From NCBI GenBank assembly GCA_964371945.1, contig CAYJPA010000022.1:4272-68271 (forward strand): 64,000 nt of DNA. The letters run 5' to 3'. Positions 15,657-24,420 of this stretch are shown one piece after another. The DNA comes from CAYJPA01 sp964371945 (GTDB lineage: Bacteria; Chloroflexota; Chloroflexia; Thermomicrobiales; UBA6265). The position numbers and the translations under genes are program-made. The stretch's first letter is position 1, and each line of letters begins with the position of its first letter. Under the pieces are notes generated by a model that searched no databases, was not told the DNA's origin, and saw only the letters and a list, made by a program, of their open reading frames with translations.

Positions 15657-16496
15657 TTAGCCGTAAATTTCGTCAGTTGCGCTCCAACCCAGAAGCAGCA
15701 CCGCCAGGAACGCTTTCCATGCGCTGACTGCATCTTCCCCGGTATAGGCGACCTCCCGCGGCGTTCGTCGGACGCTCCCCGGCACCAAACTCGCCATCAA
15801 TGCCTCGGCAGTTGATGAGAAGGTGACGGCCAGTTCAATCGGGCCGTCCAACTCGTATGGCTTGAATTCTCCGGCGTTGGACCGCTCAACTGCTCTCTTG
15901 GCGGCGGATGTGATATTGGCATGGCTCCGCCGCGGTGAAAGGCAACGTGCGGTCCAGCGGTCAAGCGCGTATTTTGTCAGTCCGAATTCGACACCGGGCA
16001 GTGTCTCTCGAAGCTCTTTTTCGTAGAGATCATCGCCGCTCGCAAAGACGACCGGAACTCCGAATTGACCAGCAACCGCCGCGTTGATCTCACTCTCGCC
16101 GACCGGCTTGCCGTTCATCCGGATCTCAACGATTTCGCGGCCAAGGATCGTTTCGTTGCCGACGCCGTCGGAGTCGCCGGTGCGCGCGTGATAGCCGAGA
16201 AAGAAGAGTACGTCCGCGTCCTGAACGCCCTCGACCATACAGAGGTGCTTGTGGAAGCCTTTGATGAGATCGGCGCGTGGATCGAGCTGCTCGATCAACA
16301 CGTTGGTCATCGTCCAGTGGCTGTCGTTCACGACAACCTGTGACGCACCGCCTTGAAACGCGCCTTCGATCGCGGCATTGACGTCCGCCGTCATCATGAC
16401 GCGCATCCACTCCCAGTGCGGTTTGCCAAAGAGCAGCTCAGTAGTGTTCGTCACGCCGGTCACGCCCTCGGCATCCGCTGAAATCAGGACTCGCAT
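15657..16496 (-). CDS. M55 family D-aminopeptidase (DppA-like)
   Basis: The preferred start at 16496 gives 279 residues beginning with the family motif 'MRVLISADAEGVTGV' (Asp8 and Glu10 are metal ligands). Other zinc-site features are 'VVNDSHWTMTN' and 'FFLGYHARTG'. Homologues such as Bacillus DppA form decameric zinc peptidases that release N-terminal D-amino acids from peptides, often in cell-wall peptide recycling. The frame is open 126 codons further upstream, but that stretch has no family similarity. It is not next to a transporter here, so its substrate is unclear. Confidence 0.88.
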   Translation of the reverse strand: MRVLISADAEGVTGVTNTTELLFGKPHWEWMRVMMTADVNAAIEGAFQGGASQVVVNDSHWTMTNVLIEQLDPRADLIKGFHKHLCMVEGVQDADVLFFLGYHARTGDSDGVGNETILGREIVEIRMNGKPVGESEINAAVAGQFGVPVVFASGDDLYEKELRETLPGVEFGLTKYALDRWTARCLSPRRSHANITSAAKRAVERSNAGEFKPYELDGPIELAVTFSSTAEALMASLVPGSVRRTPREVAYTGEDAVSAWKAFLAVLLLGWSATDEIYG

Positions 16497-16667
16497 CTCA
16501 TAAATCTCCGTATGGGCACTCGACTGCTTCTCAACGAGCGGCGATTCTCTCCTGTTGCTTGGCGAATCGCAATAATCCGGACAGCATTCGACCAGTTTCG
16601 GTTCTGCAATACGGCGAGGTCGCACCAACATTGCGCGACCTAACGGTTCAAATTGAAAGGATGAGGG

Positions 16668-17094
16668 ATGCGTTTCTATGAACTCTAGCCGATGATCACG
16701 ACTCCGGCGCTGATTGAGGCCCGGGACTTCTATATCCGGCAATTTGGGCTCAAGGTTGAGCTCGAGGCATTTTGGTACGTTTACCTCGGAGGAGAAGCCG
16801 ACGGCGACTCTCGCGGCGGCGCGATCGCGTTGATTCATCCGGATCATCCGTCTCGCCCCCCGGATCCGACACATTTGATGGACGCGGAGTCACGCTCTCG
16901 ATGGACGTTGCGGATGCCAAGTCAATCCACGACGCACTCATTCTCTCCGGCGCACCGATCACCTATCCGCTCACCGACGAAGAGTGGGAACAACGCCGCT
17001 TCATGGCTATCGATCCGCCGGTGTCCAGGTCGACGTAGTGGAGCAGACAACGCCCCGGCCTGGTTACTGGGAGCAATATCCGCCTGAGAAGTAA
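16668..17094 (+). pseudogene. VOC-family (glyoxalase-like) gene, multiply disrupted
   Basis: The sequence reads as one VOC domain only if three lesions are repaired. MRFYEL is followed by an in-frame TAG (16686-16688) and then 'PMITTPALIEARDFYIRQFG'. A base is missing in the C run at 16856-16861, after which 'FDGRGVTLSMDVADAKSIHD' continues. Another base is missing near 17018, leading to 'VQVDVVEQTTPRPGYW' and a stop at 17094. The total length is two short of a multiple of three, matching two single-base losses. A start at 16692 would avoid the amber codon but not the frameshifts. It is either a decayed gene or carries assembly errors. Confidence 0.75.
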
Positions 17095-17132
17095 CCGACC
17101 CCATCAGAGCTCTGCTCGGGTATGCTCATGGA

Positions 17133-17771
17133 ATGCAGGCATATCCTCGGACCATCGCGAAATCAGGCAGCCACGAGATCGTAGTCAAGAAGTCGCGCTT
17201 TATCTGCTCGCTCTTCAGGGCAACGACAGAGGATGAAGCCCGTGCGGCGATCGATGACGTCAAGCGGCACCATTGGGATGCGAATCACAACTGCTCGGCG
17301 TACCGGCTAGGAGCAGGTGGACAATTGCAGCGATCGAACGACGACGGCGAACCTGCCGGCACGGCCGGTACGCCCATTCTGGCGGTCCTTAACCGTCGCG
17401 AACTGACAGACACGGTTGCGGTCGTCACCCGGTACTTTGGCGGAACCCTGTTGGGCGCGGGCGGGCTGATCCGTGCTTACGGGCATGCGGTTTCGGAAAC
17501 GGTCGATCTCGTCGGGATCGTCGAGCGTCGTCCTGTTGCACTGATCGCAGTCGAGGCTGAGCACCGCGACGCCGGTCGCCTGGAGAACGCGCTACGGACG
17601 GCGGGTTACGCGCTTGGTCCGGTCTCTCATTCGGTTCGCGTGACGTTCGAAGTGCGGTTGAACGAGGACGATCTTCCGGCATTCGAAGCCTGGTTGGCAG
17701 ATACGACCAATGGCCGGAGCCGAGCCCGGGTGGCGGGAGTTGTCCACGTCGAAGCTCCGGTTAGTGCTTAG
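17133..17771 (+). CDS. yigZ: YigZ/IMPACT family protein
   Basis: The 212-residue product matches the UPF0029/IMPACT family. An N-terminal domain has 'KKSRFICSLFRATTEDEA' and 'HHWDANHNCSAYRLGAGG', then 'SNDDGEPAGTAGTPILAVL' and 'VVTRYFGGTLLGAGGLIRAY', the family signature. A C-terminal ferredoxin-like domain begins near residue 135. Bacterial members are conserved proteins of uncertain role; eukaryotic IMPACT modulates the GCN2 kinase. Both domains are full length with no defects. It stands alone, 38 bases after the ruined VOC gene on the same strand. Confidence 0.9.
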   Translation: MQAYPRTIAKSGSHEIVVKKSRFICSLFRATTEDEARAAIDDVKRHHWDANHNCSAYRLGAGGQLQRSNDDGEPAGTAGTPILAVLNRRELTDTVAVVTRYFGGTLLGAGGLIRAYGHAVSETVDLVGIVERRPVALIAVEAEHRDAGRLENALRTAGYALGPVSHSVRVTFEVRLNEDDLPAFEAWLADTTNGRSRARVAGVVHVEAPVSA

Positions 17772-18017
17772 CCGAAGTCTGAGCTGGGACACGTTCGGGT
17801 CAACTCAACGCACCAGCCGATCCCGGGAGTTCCGTGCAGGAGTATGCTCAGCTTATGCAAGAGACCGCTCACTTATGTTCCGCGTTCGGCACTACGTCCG
17901 CTTTTCGCGAATCCTGGCATCGAGATGGCATATCATTTGCCGGCGCGAGCAATGCGAGGGGTGCTGCTCGCCGGTGATTTTACCGGCACGGAGAATTCAA
18001 TCGGGAGGTGTTTGTCG

Positions 18018-19235
18018 ATGCATCGTTTCGGTCGATTGCTCTTGGCGCTGGGTATTGGCGTCCTGGGCATGACGGGAATCACATTGAGTGCGGCCCAGGA
18101 AGCGTCGCCGGTCGCTGGACCGGGGTTGGCGCCGGCGGGTTGCGTTGTGGTCGCGGACGGACTGATCAATCCGCGATTTGTAGCCCTCGCGAGCGACGGC
18201 ACCCTGTACATCACCGAAGCGGGAAGCGGCGGCAGTGAGCTGCTCGTGCCTGCTGACTCCGATGACGCCCGCCAGGCCGAGGGTACACCAGAGGAGGGTG
18301 CGGCTACAGAGGGCGATGCTGCTTCACCGCTCACTCGTGGGAGCTCCGGCCGGGTAACCGCTGTTTCGCCGGAAGGAGTGCAAACAGTCATCATGGACGG
18401 CCTTCCCTCATACACCGAGGGTGTGGGTCCAACAGGTATTGTGCTTGGCGATGGCGTGATCTGGATAACGGTCGGTGGTGCTGCTGTGTTGGCCGGCGCT
18501 GAGCCGATGGAGAATGAGAACAGCGTACTTCGATACGACATCGCATCCGGCGAGGTAACGCTGGTTGCCGAACTTGGCTCCTTCGAAAAAGAGAACAACC
18601 CAGACGGTACCGACGTCAACCCTAACCTCTATGGCATGGGTCTCGGAGCCGAAGGCTGGCTTTACGTCAACGATGCCGGCGGCAATACAATCTACCGGGT
18701 CAATCCGGCTACGGGTGAGTTTGCTCTGCTCGGTGTTGTTCCTGGCCCGACGTTCCCCGAAACGGGGTCGCCGGACGCCGAGGCCTCTCCGATCGCGGAT
18801 GAGGAGCTCCTCGGATCGCCGCAGGCTGTTCCCACTGGTTTGCATGTTGGCGCCGACGGCAACGTCTATGTCGTGACGCTCGGCGCCTTCATCCCCGGCG
18901 CTTCAGAGGTCCTGATCGCCCAGGCCAACGGCACTTTCGTCCAAGTCGCGGCGGGCTTCAGCGTTGGGATCGGCGTGTCGCTTGGACCGGACGGATTGCT
19001 GTACGTGAGCCAGTTGGCGAGTTTTGAGAGCGATGTGCCGGGACCGGGTAGTGTCGTACGCATCAACGCCGACGGCACAACCGAAACAGTCGTCGATGGC
19101 ATTTCGTTCCCGCACGGCATCACCTTCGATGCCGCGGGCAATCTCTATGTCGTTGCCAATTCGACTGCATTCGGGCCTCCTCCGAGCGCACCAAACGGTC
19201 AGCTACTCCGCTGCGACGGGATCGCGGCAGTGTAG
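18018..19235 (+). CDS. ScyD/ScyE family exported beta-propeller protein
   Basis: The ATG at 18018, with GGGAGG ten bases upstream, gives 405 residues starting with a signal peptide ('MHRFGRLLLALGIGVLGMTG' then 'ITLSAAQ'). After 'EASPVAGPGLAP' come NHL-like repeats: 'GLINPRFVALASDGTLYITE', 'PTGIVLGDGVIWITVGG', 'YGMGLGAEGWLYVNDAGGN' and 'FPHGITFDAAGNLYVVAN'. The layout matches the ScyD/ScyE family, named from the scytonemin cluster of cyanobacteria, although most relatives have no link to scytonemin. The protein is probably periplasmic or surface-exposed; its ligand is unknown. A strong stem-loop terminator follows it. Confidence 0.85.
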   Translation: MHRFGRLLLALGIGVLGMTGITLSAAQEASPVAGPGLAPAGCVVVADGLINPRFVALASDGTLYITEAGSGGSELLVPADSDDARQAEGTPEEGAATEGDAASPLTRGSSGRVTAVSPEGVQTVIMDGLPSYTEGVGPTGIVLGDGVIWITVGGAAVLAGAEPMENENSVLRYDIASGEVTLVAELGSFEKENNPDGTDVNPNLYGMGLGAEGWLYVNDAGGNTIYRVNPATGEFALLGVVPGPTFPETGSPDAEASPIADEELLGSPQAVPTGLHVGADGNVYVVTLGAFIPGASEVLIAQANGTFVQVAAGFSVGIGVSLGPDGLLYVSQLASFESDVPGPGSVVRINADGTTETVVDGISFPHGITFDAAGNLYVVANSTAFGPPPSAPNGQLLRCDGIAAV

Positions 19236-19259
19236 AGCCGTCCGGTATTCGACGGCTGG

Positions 19260-19301
19260 AACGAAGAGCGGGTGGGGCACGACTGCTCCACCCGCTTCGT
19301 T
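19260..19301. terminator. Intrinsic-terminator-like stem-loop
   Basis: AACGAAGAGCGGGTGG pairs with CCACCCGCTTCGTT across a 12-base loop, with two unpaired bases (GA) on the left arm. It lies 24 bases after the ScyD/ScyE stop and before the converging VOC remnant, so it could serve both strands. The downstream T-tract on the plus strand is short. Confidence 0.7.
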
Positions 19302-19321
19302 GTTGCCAGTCTGCTAACGAC

Positions 19322-19495
19322 TTAGGCAGTGGTTGGTTCGAAGAATGTGATCACGTTCGATTCGACATCGAGGATCGCGAGCCCGGCCTTGCATTGCCTG
19401 CGTCTAGACCCGAGCCGGTCTTGATAAAACGCGAGAGCATGGTTGAATTCGATTACAGGGAGGACAGGAATCGCACCGAGCTTTTTCATCGACAT
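19322..19495 (-). pseudogene. Short VOC-domain remnant (57 codons)
   Basis: The frame encodes 57 residues beginning 'MSMKKLGAIPVLPVIEFNHA', followed by 'LAFYQDRLG'. This is the first beta-alpha-beta unit of a VOC/glyoxalase domain. It then jumps to 'AGLAILDVESNVITFFEPT', which looks like a later strand. The middle of the domain is missing, so this is most likely an internally deleted VOC gene. It sits 8 bases downstream of the Gfo/Idh/MocA gene on the same strand and could be transcribed with that cluster. A genuine single-unit VOC protein is possible but less likely. Confidence 0.5.
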
Positions 19496-19503
19496 CGAGA
19501 CTA

Positions 19504-20553
19504 TTAGCGTAGTTGCACGGGCTTACCGGTTCGTGAAGATTCATAAATCGCGAGAATCAATTCCAGCGAATTGCGGGCGTCTGACCCGGTGATTGCCGGC
19601 GGGCGGCCCGCCACCACGCTCTGCAGAAACTCCTGGATCTGCAGCACATGGAACAGAGGAAATCCCGGCTTGTCTTTGTCTTCCTCTTCCCAGCCGGCGC
19701 GCAGCGATTCCTCGCCTGGAATCGTCCAGACGTCATTAACGCCCTGCTGACCCTCAGGGAGCTCCCAAACGCTCACGGTCGAGCCGTTGTCGCCATGAAC
19801 CGACACTCGAAAACCGAAGCCGGGAGTGCCGAACGTGGTCGCTGCCTGGATCACGCCGAGTGCTCCGCCTTCGAAAACGACAGTCGCCGCGACGGTATCC
19901 TCGACATCGATGTAGGCGCCGTGCTTGAACGTGGCGTACTTGCCGTAGACCTCGACCGGCTTGCCCATGAACCATTGGAAGTGATCGAATGAATGGACCG
20001 CCTGGTTCATCAGCACGCCGCCGCCTTCGGTCGCCCATTTTCCTCGCCACGGATCGGAGGCATAGTAATTGCGGTCGCGGTAAATCCGCACAGAGCATTC
20101 GCCAAGCGTGATTTTGCCGAGTTTGCCGTCGTCTATCGCTTTCCGCATGCGTTGCGCGGCCGGCCAGAAACGACGCTGGAAGATCACGCCGAATTGAATG
20201 CCGGCTTTGTTCGACTCCTCGATCATGCGGTCGGCCGCGTTGAGTGTAATCGTGACCGGTTTTTCACAGAGCACGTGCACACCGGCATGAGCGGCGGCAA
20301 CGACGATCGCCTCGTGCGCCGGATGCGGTGTACAGACGAGCACCGCATCCACGAGTCCGCTCCCAAACAACACATTCGCATCATCGAAGACATGAGGCAC
20401 GTTGTGGTTGGCGGCCATTTCGCGGGCCCGGGATTCGTCGCGATCGCAACAGGCAACGAACTCGGCTTCTTGCAGCTCGCTCAATGCCTGGGCATGAATC
20501 GCGGCGATCTTGCCGCAACCGATGAGTCCGGTTCGCACTGGAAAGGAGGTCAT
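19504..20553 (-). CDS. Gfo/Idh/MocA family oxidoreductase
   Basis: Starting at the ATG at 20553 gives 349 residues beginning 'MTSFPVRTGLIGCGKIAAIH', the Rossmann dinucleotide fold. 'HVLCEKPVTITLNAADRMI' holds the EKP motif, and 'GGGVLMNQAVHSFDHFQWF' carries the family His region of the substrate domain. It probably oxidises or epimerises a sugar or cyclitol with NAD(P). The frame upstream of 20553 is open but shows no family similarity. The adjacent gene encodes a sugar-isomerase-like TIM barrel, a common partner for this family in inositol-like catabolic clusters. Confidence 0.88.
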   Translation of the reverse strand: MTSFPVRTGLIGCGKIAAIHAQALSELQEAEFVACCDRDESRAREMAANHNVPHVFDDANVLFGSGLVDAVLVCTPHPAHEAIVVAAAHAGVHVLCEKPVTITLNAADRMIEESNKAGIQFGVIFQRRFWPAAQRMRKAIDDGKLGKITLGECSVRIYRDRNYYASDPWRGKWATEGGGVLMNQAVHSFDHFQWFMGKPVEVYGKYATFKHGAYIDVEDTVAATVVFEGGALGVIQAATTFGTPGFGFRVSVHGDNGSTVSVWELPEGQQGVNDVWTIPGEESLRAGWEEEDKDKPGFPLFHVLQIQEFLQSVVAGRPPAITGSDARNSLELILAIYESSRTGKPVQLR

Positions 20554-20603
20554 TGGAATCTCCGTTGGTTTTTCGGGGCCAAGTGCACGCGCCGGTACGT
20601 CGT

Positions 20604-21578
20604 TCAGATCGGCGCTCGCACGTCGTCTACGCTGGTTGGGAGCATGCATTGTCTCAGGTAATCAGCCGCGTGTTTGGCTCCCGCGCGACCGGGGCAAAGG
20701 GGGTCTTCGTTCTCGATCGAAACGATGCCGTCGTATCCAACATCGCGCAGCGCCGAAAAAATCGCGCGCCAGTCGATCGCGCCGAATCCCGGCAGCCGGT
20801 ATCGCCACCAACCGCTACCGAGAATTCCCTGGCGGGCCAATCGCTCCGGCAGGATTTCACAATCTTTGGCGTCGAAATGGTAGATCCGCGAACCGTACCG
20901 CCGGATGACGTCAGGAATGTTCGGAATGTGCAGCCAGATCAGATGGGATGGGTCGAAGCTCAGGCCGAGGGCAGGGGAGGGAACGGCATCGAACATCGCA
21001 TCCCACAGTTCCGGGCTATGGGCGAGATTTCCCTCGGCGCCACCGCGGCCCGCGGTTTCAAACGCGATCCGAACACCGCGCTGTTCCGCGTAGTCTGCTA
21101 TCGGCCTGTAAATCTCCTTGAAGAGTCTGAGATTGTCCCCGGTGCGATTCGACGAATGGTCGTCGCCGACGCCCGGCACCCCGTAAAAGCTCATCCCAAA
21201 CGACGAACCAGTGAAGGTGACCACGGTCGAAACCCCGAGCAGCACGCAGGCATCGATTGTGGTTCGCATGTAGGCGATGCGCTCTTCGCGGCGAATGAGA
21301 TCCGCGGTGAGGAGATTGAGCATCGGCGCAAGCGACGCGATCTCGACCCCGTGCTTCGCCGTGAGCTCGAGCGTAGAGGTCGGCCCTTCGGCCACAATGC
21401 GCGGAAGATCGAGATGTCCAGGAAAGTGAGCGCCGTCGATCGGAGCATACCCGGGTCCGACATTGACTTCGATCGCGTTGATCCCATTGGCCGCCGCCCA
21501 CGCGACAAGTTCAGGAAACGGTGTCGGCTCAATCCCGACCAAAGAAGAGAACCCTATCTTCAATTGCCAGTACTCCAT
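20604..21578 (-). CDS. Sugar phosphate isomerase/epimerase-like TIM barrel (AP endonuclease 2 superfamily)
   Basis: The 324-residue product begins 'MEYWQLKIGFSSLVGIEPTP' and has the metal-ligand strands of the xylose-isomerase-like barrel. These are 'RIAFETAGRGG' (Glu), 'ALGLSFDPSHLIWL' (Asp, His), 'IYHFDAKDCEI' (His, Asp) and 'YDGIVSIENEDP' (Glu). The family includes IolE/IolI, hydroxypyruvate isomerase and sugar epimerases. The Gfo/Idh/MocA gene 50 bases downstream fits a sugar or cyclitol route. No ring-specific motif narrows the substrate. Confidence 0.85.
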   Translation of the reverse strand: MEYWQLKIGFSSLVGIEPTPFPELVAWAAANGINAIEVNVGPGYAPIDGAHFPGHLDLPRIVAEGPTSTLELTAKHGVEIASLAPMLNLLTADLIRREERIAYMRTTIDACVLLGVSTVVTFTGSSFGMSFYGVPGVGDDHSSNRTGDNLRLFKEIYRPIADYAEQRGVRIAFETAGRGGAEGNLAHSPELWDAMFDAVPSPALGLSFDPSHLIWLHIPNIPDVIRRYGSRIYHFDAKDCEILPERLARQGILGSGWWRYRLPGFGAIDWRAIFSALRDVGYDGIVSIENEDPLCPGRAGAKHAADYLRQCMLPTSVDDVRAPI

Positions 21579-21632
21579 TGTTGCGTATGCAATCGTTACC
21601 GAAACTTCATTGGCCGGTCACGGCACTATCTC

Positions 21633-22586
21633 TCAGTTTGCGCTCGTTGTCTCTTCTTTCGGCAAACGAGCGAGGTACTGCGCGACGAAGTCGACACCGA
21701 CCAGCTCCCGGAAGGCGTCCTGCAATCCACGCGTGATCGGGCCCGGAATAGCGCGATCCTGGGTTGGAATGCCGTTCAGGCTTGCGACCGGGCAGATGCA
21801 AAGACTGGTCGAGGTGATGAAGATTTCGTCCGCGGTGGCCGCGGAGAAGAGATCGATATCGGCTTCTTCGACCGGGATGCCGAGCTCATTGGCGAGCTCG
21901 ATCACGGTCTCCCGGGTGATCCCCGGGAGAACGTACCTTGCGCGGGGCGTGAGCAATCGACCGCCGCGAACGATGAAGATGTTCGCGCCTGCACCCTCGG
22001 CGAGACAGCCGTTCTCATCGGTCAGCATCGGCCAGGCCCGTGGATCAATGCTCAACACCTCGTGATCCGCGACCCAGAGATTGAGGAGGTCGACCGTCTT
22101 GGCCCGCGGGCTCAGTGCCCAGGGCGGTGTTCGTCGCGCGGTCGGCGTGATGCAGCGGACACCATCGCGGTAGAACTCGGCGCGAGTTGCAAACGGGAGC
22201 GGTAGCGATTCGACGATGATGCTCGACCGTCCATCGCCGCCTTGCTCCTTTGGAACACCCGCGCTGACCCGTTGCGAAACCCAGACATCCTCTCCGACGA
22301 TTTCGACATTCCTGTGCGCAATGTCGAGCGTGACCGCTTCGAGCTCGTCCATCGGCATCGGAGGCTCGATCCTGGTATAGGCCATCGATCGCCAAAGCCG
22401 TTCCAGGTGCCCTCGGAGCTTGAAGACACGGCCGTCGAAGGTACGCTCGGTGTCGTAAACACCGATGCCGCGCATCGCCGAGAGATCTCGGAACGGGATG
22501 CGCACCTGAGATTCAGGCAGAATCTGACCGTCGTAGAACGCGACCCGCTCCGTGCTCACGATGTTTGCTCCTGTCGAAACCGTCAC
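21633..22586 (-). CDS. Class IV aminotransferase (branched-chain/D-amino-acid type)
   Basis: The 317-residue product follows fold-type IV PLP enzymes. It has 'RVAFYDGQILPESQVRIPFR' near the start, 'VYDTERTFDGRVFKLRGHLE', the PLP lysine in 'SPRAKTVDLLNL', and 'GCLAEGAGANIFIV' as the phosphate-binding signature. Members include branched-chain aminotransferase, D-amino-acid aminotransferase and aminodeoxychorismate lyase; sequence alone does not decide. The start is GTG at 22586, sharing one base with the stop of the creatininase-family gene (TAGTG). The context of BKACE and creatininase suggests amino-acid or amino-keto-acid breakdown. Confidence 0.82.
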   Translation of the reverse strand: MTVSTGANIVSTERVAFYDGQILPESQVRIPFRDLSAMRGIGVYDTERTFDGRVFKLRGHLERLWRSMAYTRIEPPMPMDELEAVTLDIAHRNVEIVGEDVWVSQRVSAGVPKEQGGDGRSSIIVESLPLPFATRAEFYRDGVRCITPTARRTPPWALSPRAKTVDLLNLWVADHEVLSIDPRAWPMLTDENGCLAEGAGANIFIVRGGRLLTPRARYVLPGITRETVIELANELGIPVEEADIDLFSAATADEIFITSTSLCICPVASLNGIPTQDRAIPGPITRGLQDAFRELVGVDFVAQYLARLPKEETTSAN

Positions 22587-23467
22587 TACAGATCGAAGGG
22601 CAATCTGGCCGGCTCATTGATGTCCTGACGCGGCCGACGGGGAAAAACGGGACGCGTCTTGAACCAGCGGACGAAATCGATCAATTCGCTCACGGCATGC
22701 TCGAACACGCGTGAGCCCTTTTCGGCTGTTGCAAATTCGGGCTGACCGAGCGAGCCCGTGTCCGAGTAACTCCCCGTCCATTCAACGATGGTGGCGGGTC
22801 CGGCGCCGGCGGTGAGATCGACCCATTGCCACTTTTCGGAGCCATCGATCTTCGTCATGTAGTCAGGAATCGCGCCCCGAATGCGATCGATCCGCACGCC
22901 GGATTCGTTCAAGTGCATGTAGACGGCTGTTTCCAGCTCGCAAGCGTGCGCGCAACCGCCGGGCACCGCGGATTCTCGCACTTCGCGATTCCAGAATTCG
23001 GCGATCAATTGCCACCACGAAAACGTCGCGCAGAGCGTGTTTGTTTGAAGATTGACTTGCCTGCCCGCCAGCTCGACCAGCGGTGCGTTCGAGCCGTGGC
23101 CGTTGACCATCACCAGGCGCTTGAACCCGTGGTGAGCCACTGAGCGACCAATATCGAGCAGATAATTGCTGAACGTGGTCGGCTCGATGTTCACCGTGCC
23201 CGGGTAGTCCATCACGTGGTGGCAGTATCCGTAGGAAACGGGCGGCATGACGAGAATATCCGCCGCCGAACGAGCCCCTGCTTCCAAACAGATCGAGGTC
23301 GCAAGGCGGGTATCGACATCGAGCGGGAGATGGTGCCCATGCTGCTCGATCGCGGCCACCGGAAGGATGACAACTTTCTCCTGCTTGACCGCGAGTTTGA
23401 TCTCCGGCCAGGTCAGGTGCTCGTACCGGTGCTCCGCGCTCACCATTTCGTCATCTGGTTCACTCAT
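22586..23467 (-). CDS. Creatininase family amidohydrolase
   Basis: The 293-residue product, started at the ATG at 23467 with GAGGAG upstream, carries the creatininase metal site: 'VVILPVAAIEQHGHHLPLDV' (Glu, His, Asp). It also has 'PPVSYGYCHHVMDYPGTV', 'VMVNGHGSNAPLV' and 'CAHACELETAVYMH'. The family cleaves cyclic or linear amides with two divalent metals: creatinine, 3-dehydro-scyllo-inosose, mycofactocin peptide and formamide pyrimidine derivatives. The 3-dehydro-scyllo-inosose hydrolase role would fit an inositol-like reading of the cluster, but that is inference. It lies ten bases after the BKACE gene. Confidence 0.86.
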   Translation of the reverse strand: MSEPDDEMVSAEHRYEHLTWPEIKLAVKQEKVVILPVAAIEQHGHHLPLDVDTRLATSICLEAGARSAADILVMPPVSYGYCHHVMDYPGTVNIEPTTFSNYLLDIGRSVAHHGFKRLVMVNGHGSNAPLVELAGRQVNLQTNTLCATFSWWQLIAEFWNREVRESAVPGGCAHACELETAVYMHLNESGVRIDRIRGAIPDYMTKIDGSEKWQWVDLTAGAGPATIVEWTGSYSDTGSLGQPEFATAEKGSRVFEHAVSELIDFVRWFKTRPVFPRRPRQDINEPARLPFDL

Positions 23468-23477
23468 AACAGTCTCC

Positions 23478-24398
23478 TCATGGTTGTGTTGACAAACCCA
23501 ATAGCTGACGGGTTTGCTCCGGCGTCGCGATGCTCCGGCCGAGATCGACGGCGAATCGAACGACACGTTCGACGAGTTGTCGATTTCCGGTTGTTGGCTC
23601 GTCTCGCCGGAATAGCAGACTGTCCTCCATTCCAGTCCGGACATGACCCCCGTAGAGCATCGAGAGAAGATTGAACTCGATCGACGCCAACCCGAGCGAG
23701 CAGACCTGGAAGACACAATTGGCCGGGAGCTGGCGGATCATGTAAAAGAACGATTCCGGAGTTGCGGCGATTCCGCTTTGCTGCCCGAAGACCAGTTGCA
23801 CAAAGTAGGGAGTGGCGAGGAGTTCACGCCTGATAAGCTCGGCGAGAACATCAAGATGGCCGGGGTGATAAATGAAAACCTGCGGTTTAATGCCGTTCTC
23901 CTGCAATTTTTCGGCGATTCGAGCAGTGTTGTCGAACGTCGTGACGAGTGCGAGGCTTGACCCGGTGCCCAAGCCTCGAAACGTCATGGGTCCCGGATTG
24001 AGTGAAGTAACGTCGGGTTTAGCGTCGATGATCTCGGCGGAATAGGCGAAGAGCTGGCCGTCAAAGGGTGACGATCCACCGATCGGCCCAGTCATCTGGG
24101 TGTTGTCGACCAACGAGCACGGAACGGCCGTCCTGATCGCATCGTTGATCTCGCGATATCGTGCCGCGTCTTTTGCGGGCTGGGTTGGATCGTCCGCGCG
24201 GCGACCGTGAATGTGAATGATCGAAGCACCCGCATCAGCGGCTTCGACCGCGGCCGCAACCTGCTCGTCCAGGGTGACCGGTAGGTTGAGGTTCTGCGAT
24301 TTCTGATGATCACCCGTGATCGCACAGGTGATGATGAGTGGTGGCAGACCGGCAGCTCGACTGTCACTCCCGAATTCGGCATCGGCTCCTACCGGCAT
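23478..24398 (-). CDS. BKACE family beta-keto acid cleavage enzyme
   Basis: The 306-residue product matches the beta-keto acid cleavage enzymes (3-keto-5-aminohexanoate cleavage family, old DUF849). It opens 'PLIITCAITGDHQKSQNLNL', has the zinc-binding 'ASIIHIHGRR', then 'IIDAKPDVTSLNPGPMTF', and ends with 'YGGHVRTGMEDSLLFRRDE'. These enzymes condense a beta-keto acid with acetyl-CoA to give acetoacetate plus a new CoA ester. Substrates include aminohexanoate, dehydrocarnitine and beta-ketoadipate, and specificity needs active-site comparison. It is the first gene of its cluster; the ATG has AGGGAT upstream and a perfect palindrome lies 22 bases before it. Confidence 0.87.
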   Translation of the reverse strand: MPVGADAEFGSDSRAAGLPPLIITCAITGDHQKSQNLNLPVTLDEQVAAAVEAADAGASIIHIHGRRADDPTQPAKDAARYREINDAIRTAVPCSLVDNTQMTGPIGGSSPFDGQLFAYSAEIIDAKPDVTSLNPGPMTFRGLGTGSSLALVTTFDNTARIAEKLQENGIKPQVFIYHPGHLDVLAELIRRELLATPYFVQLVFGQQSGIAATPESFFYMIRQLPANCVFQVCSLGLASIEFNLLSMLYGGHVRTGMEDSLLFRRDEPTTGNRQLVERVVRFAVDLGRSIATPEQTRQLLGLSTQP

Positions 24399-24420
24399 TA
24401 CGCAATCCCTGTTGTTCGCT

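Noticed and set aside
20553..22205. Long open frame on the plus strand (550 codons)
   Set aside because: It lies antisense to the isomerase-like and class-IV aminotransferase genes, both of which have clear family motifs. The translation is Arg/Gly-rich without domains, as expected for a shadow frame in GC-rich DNA.
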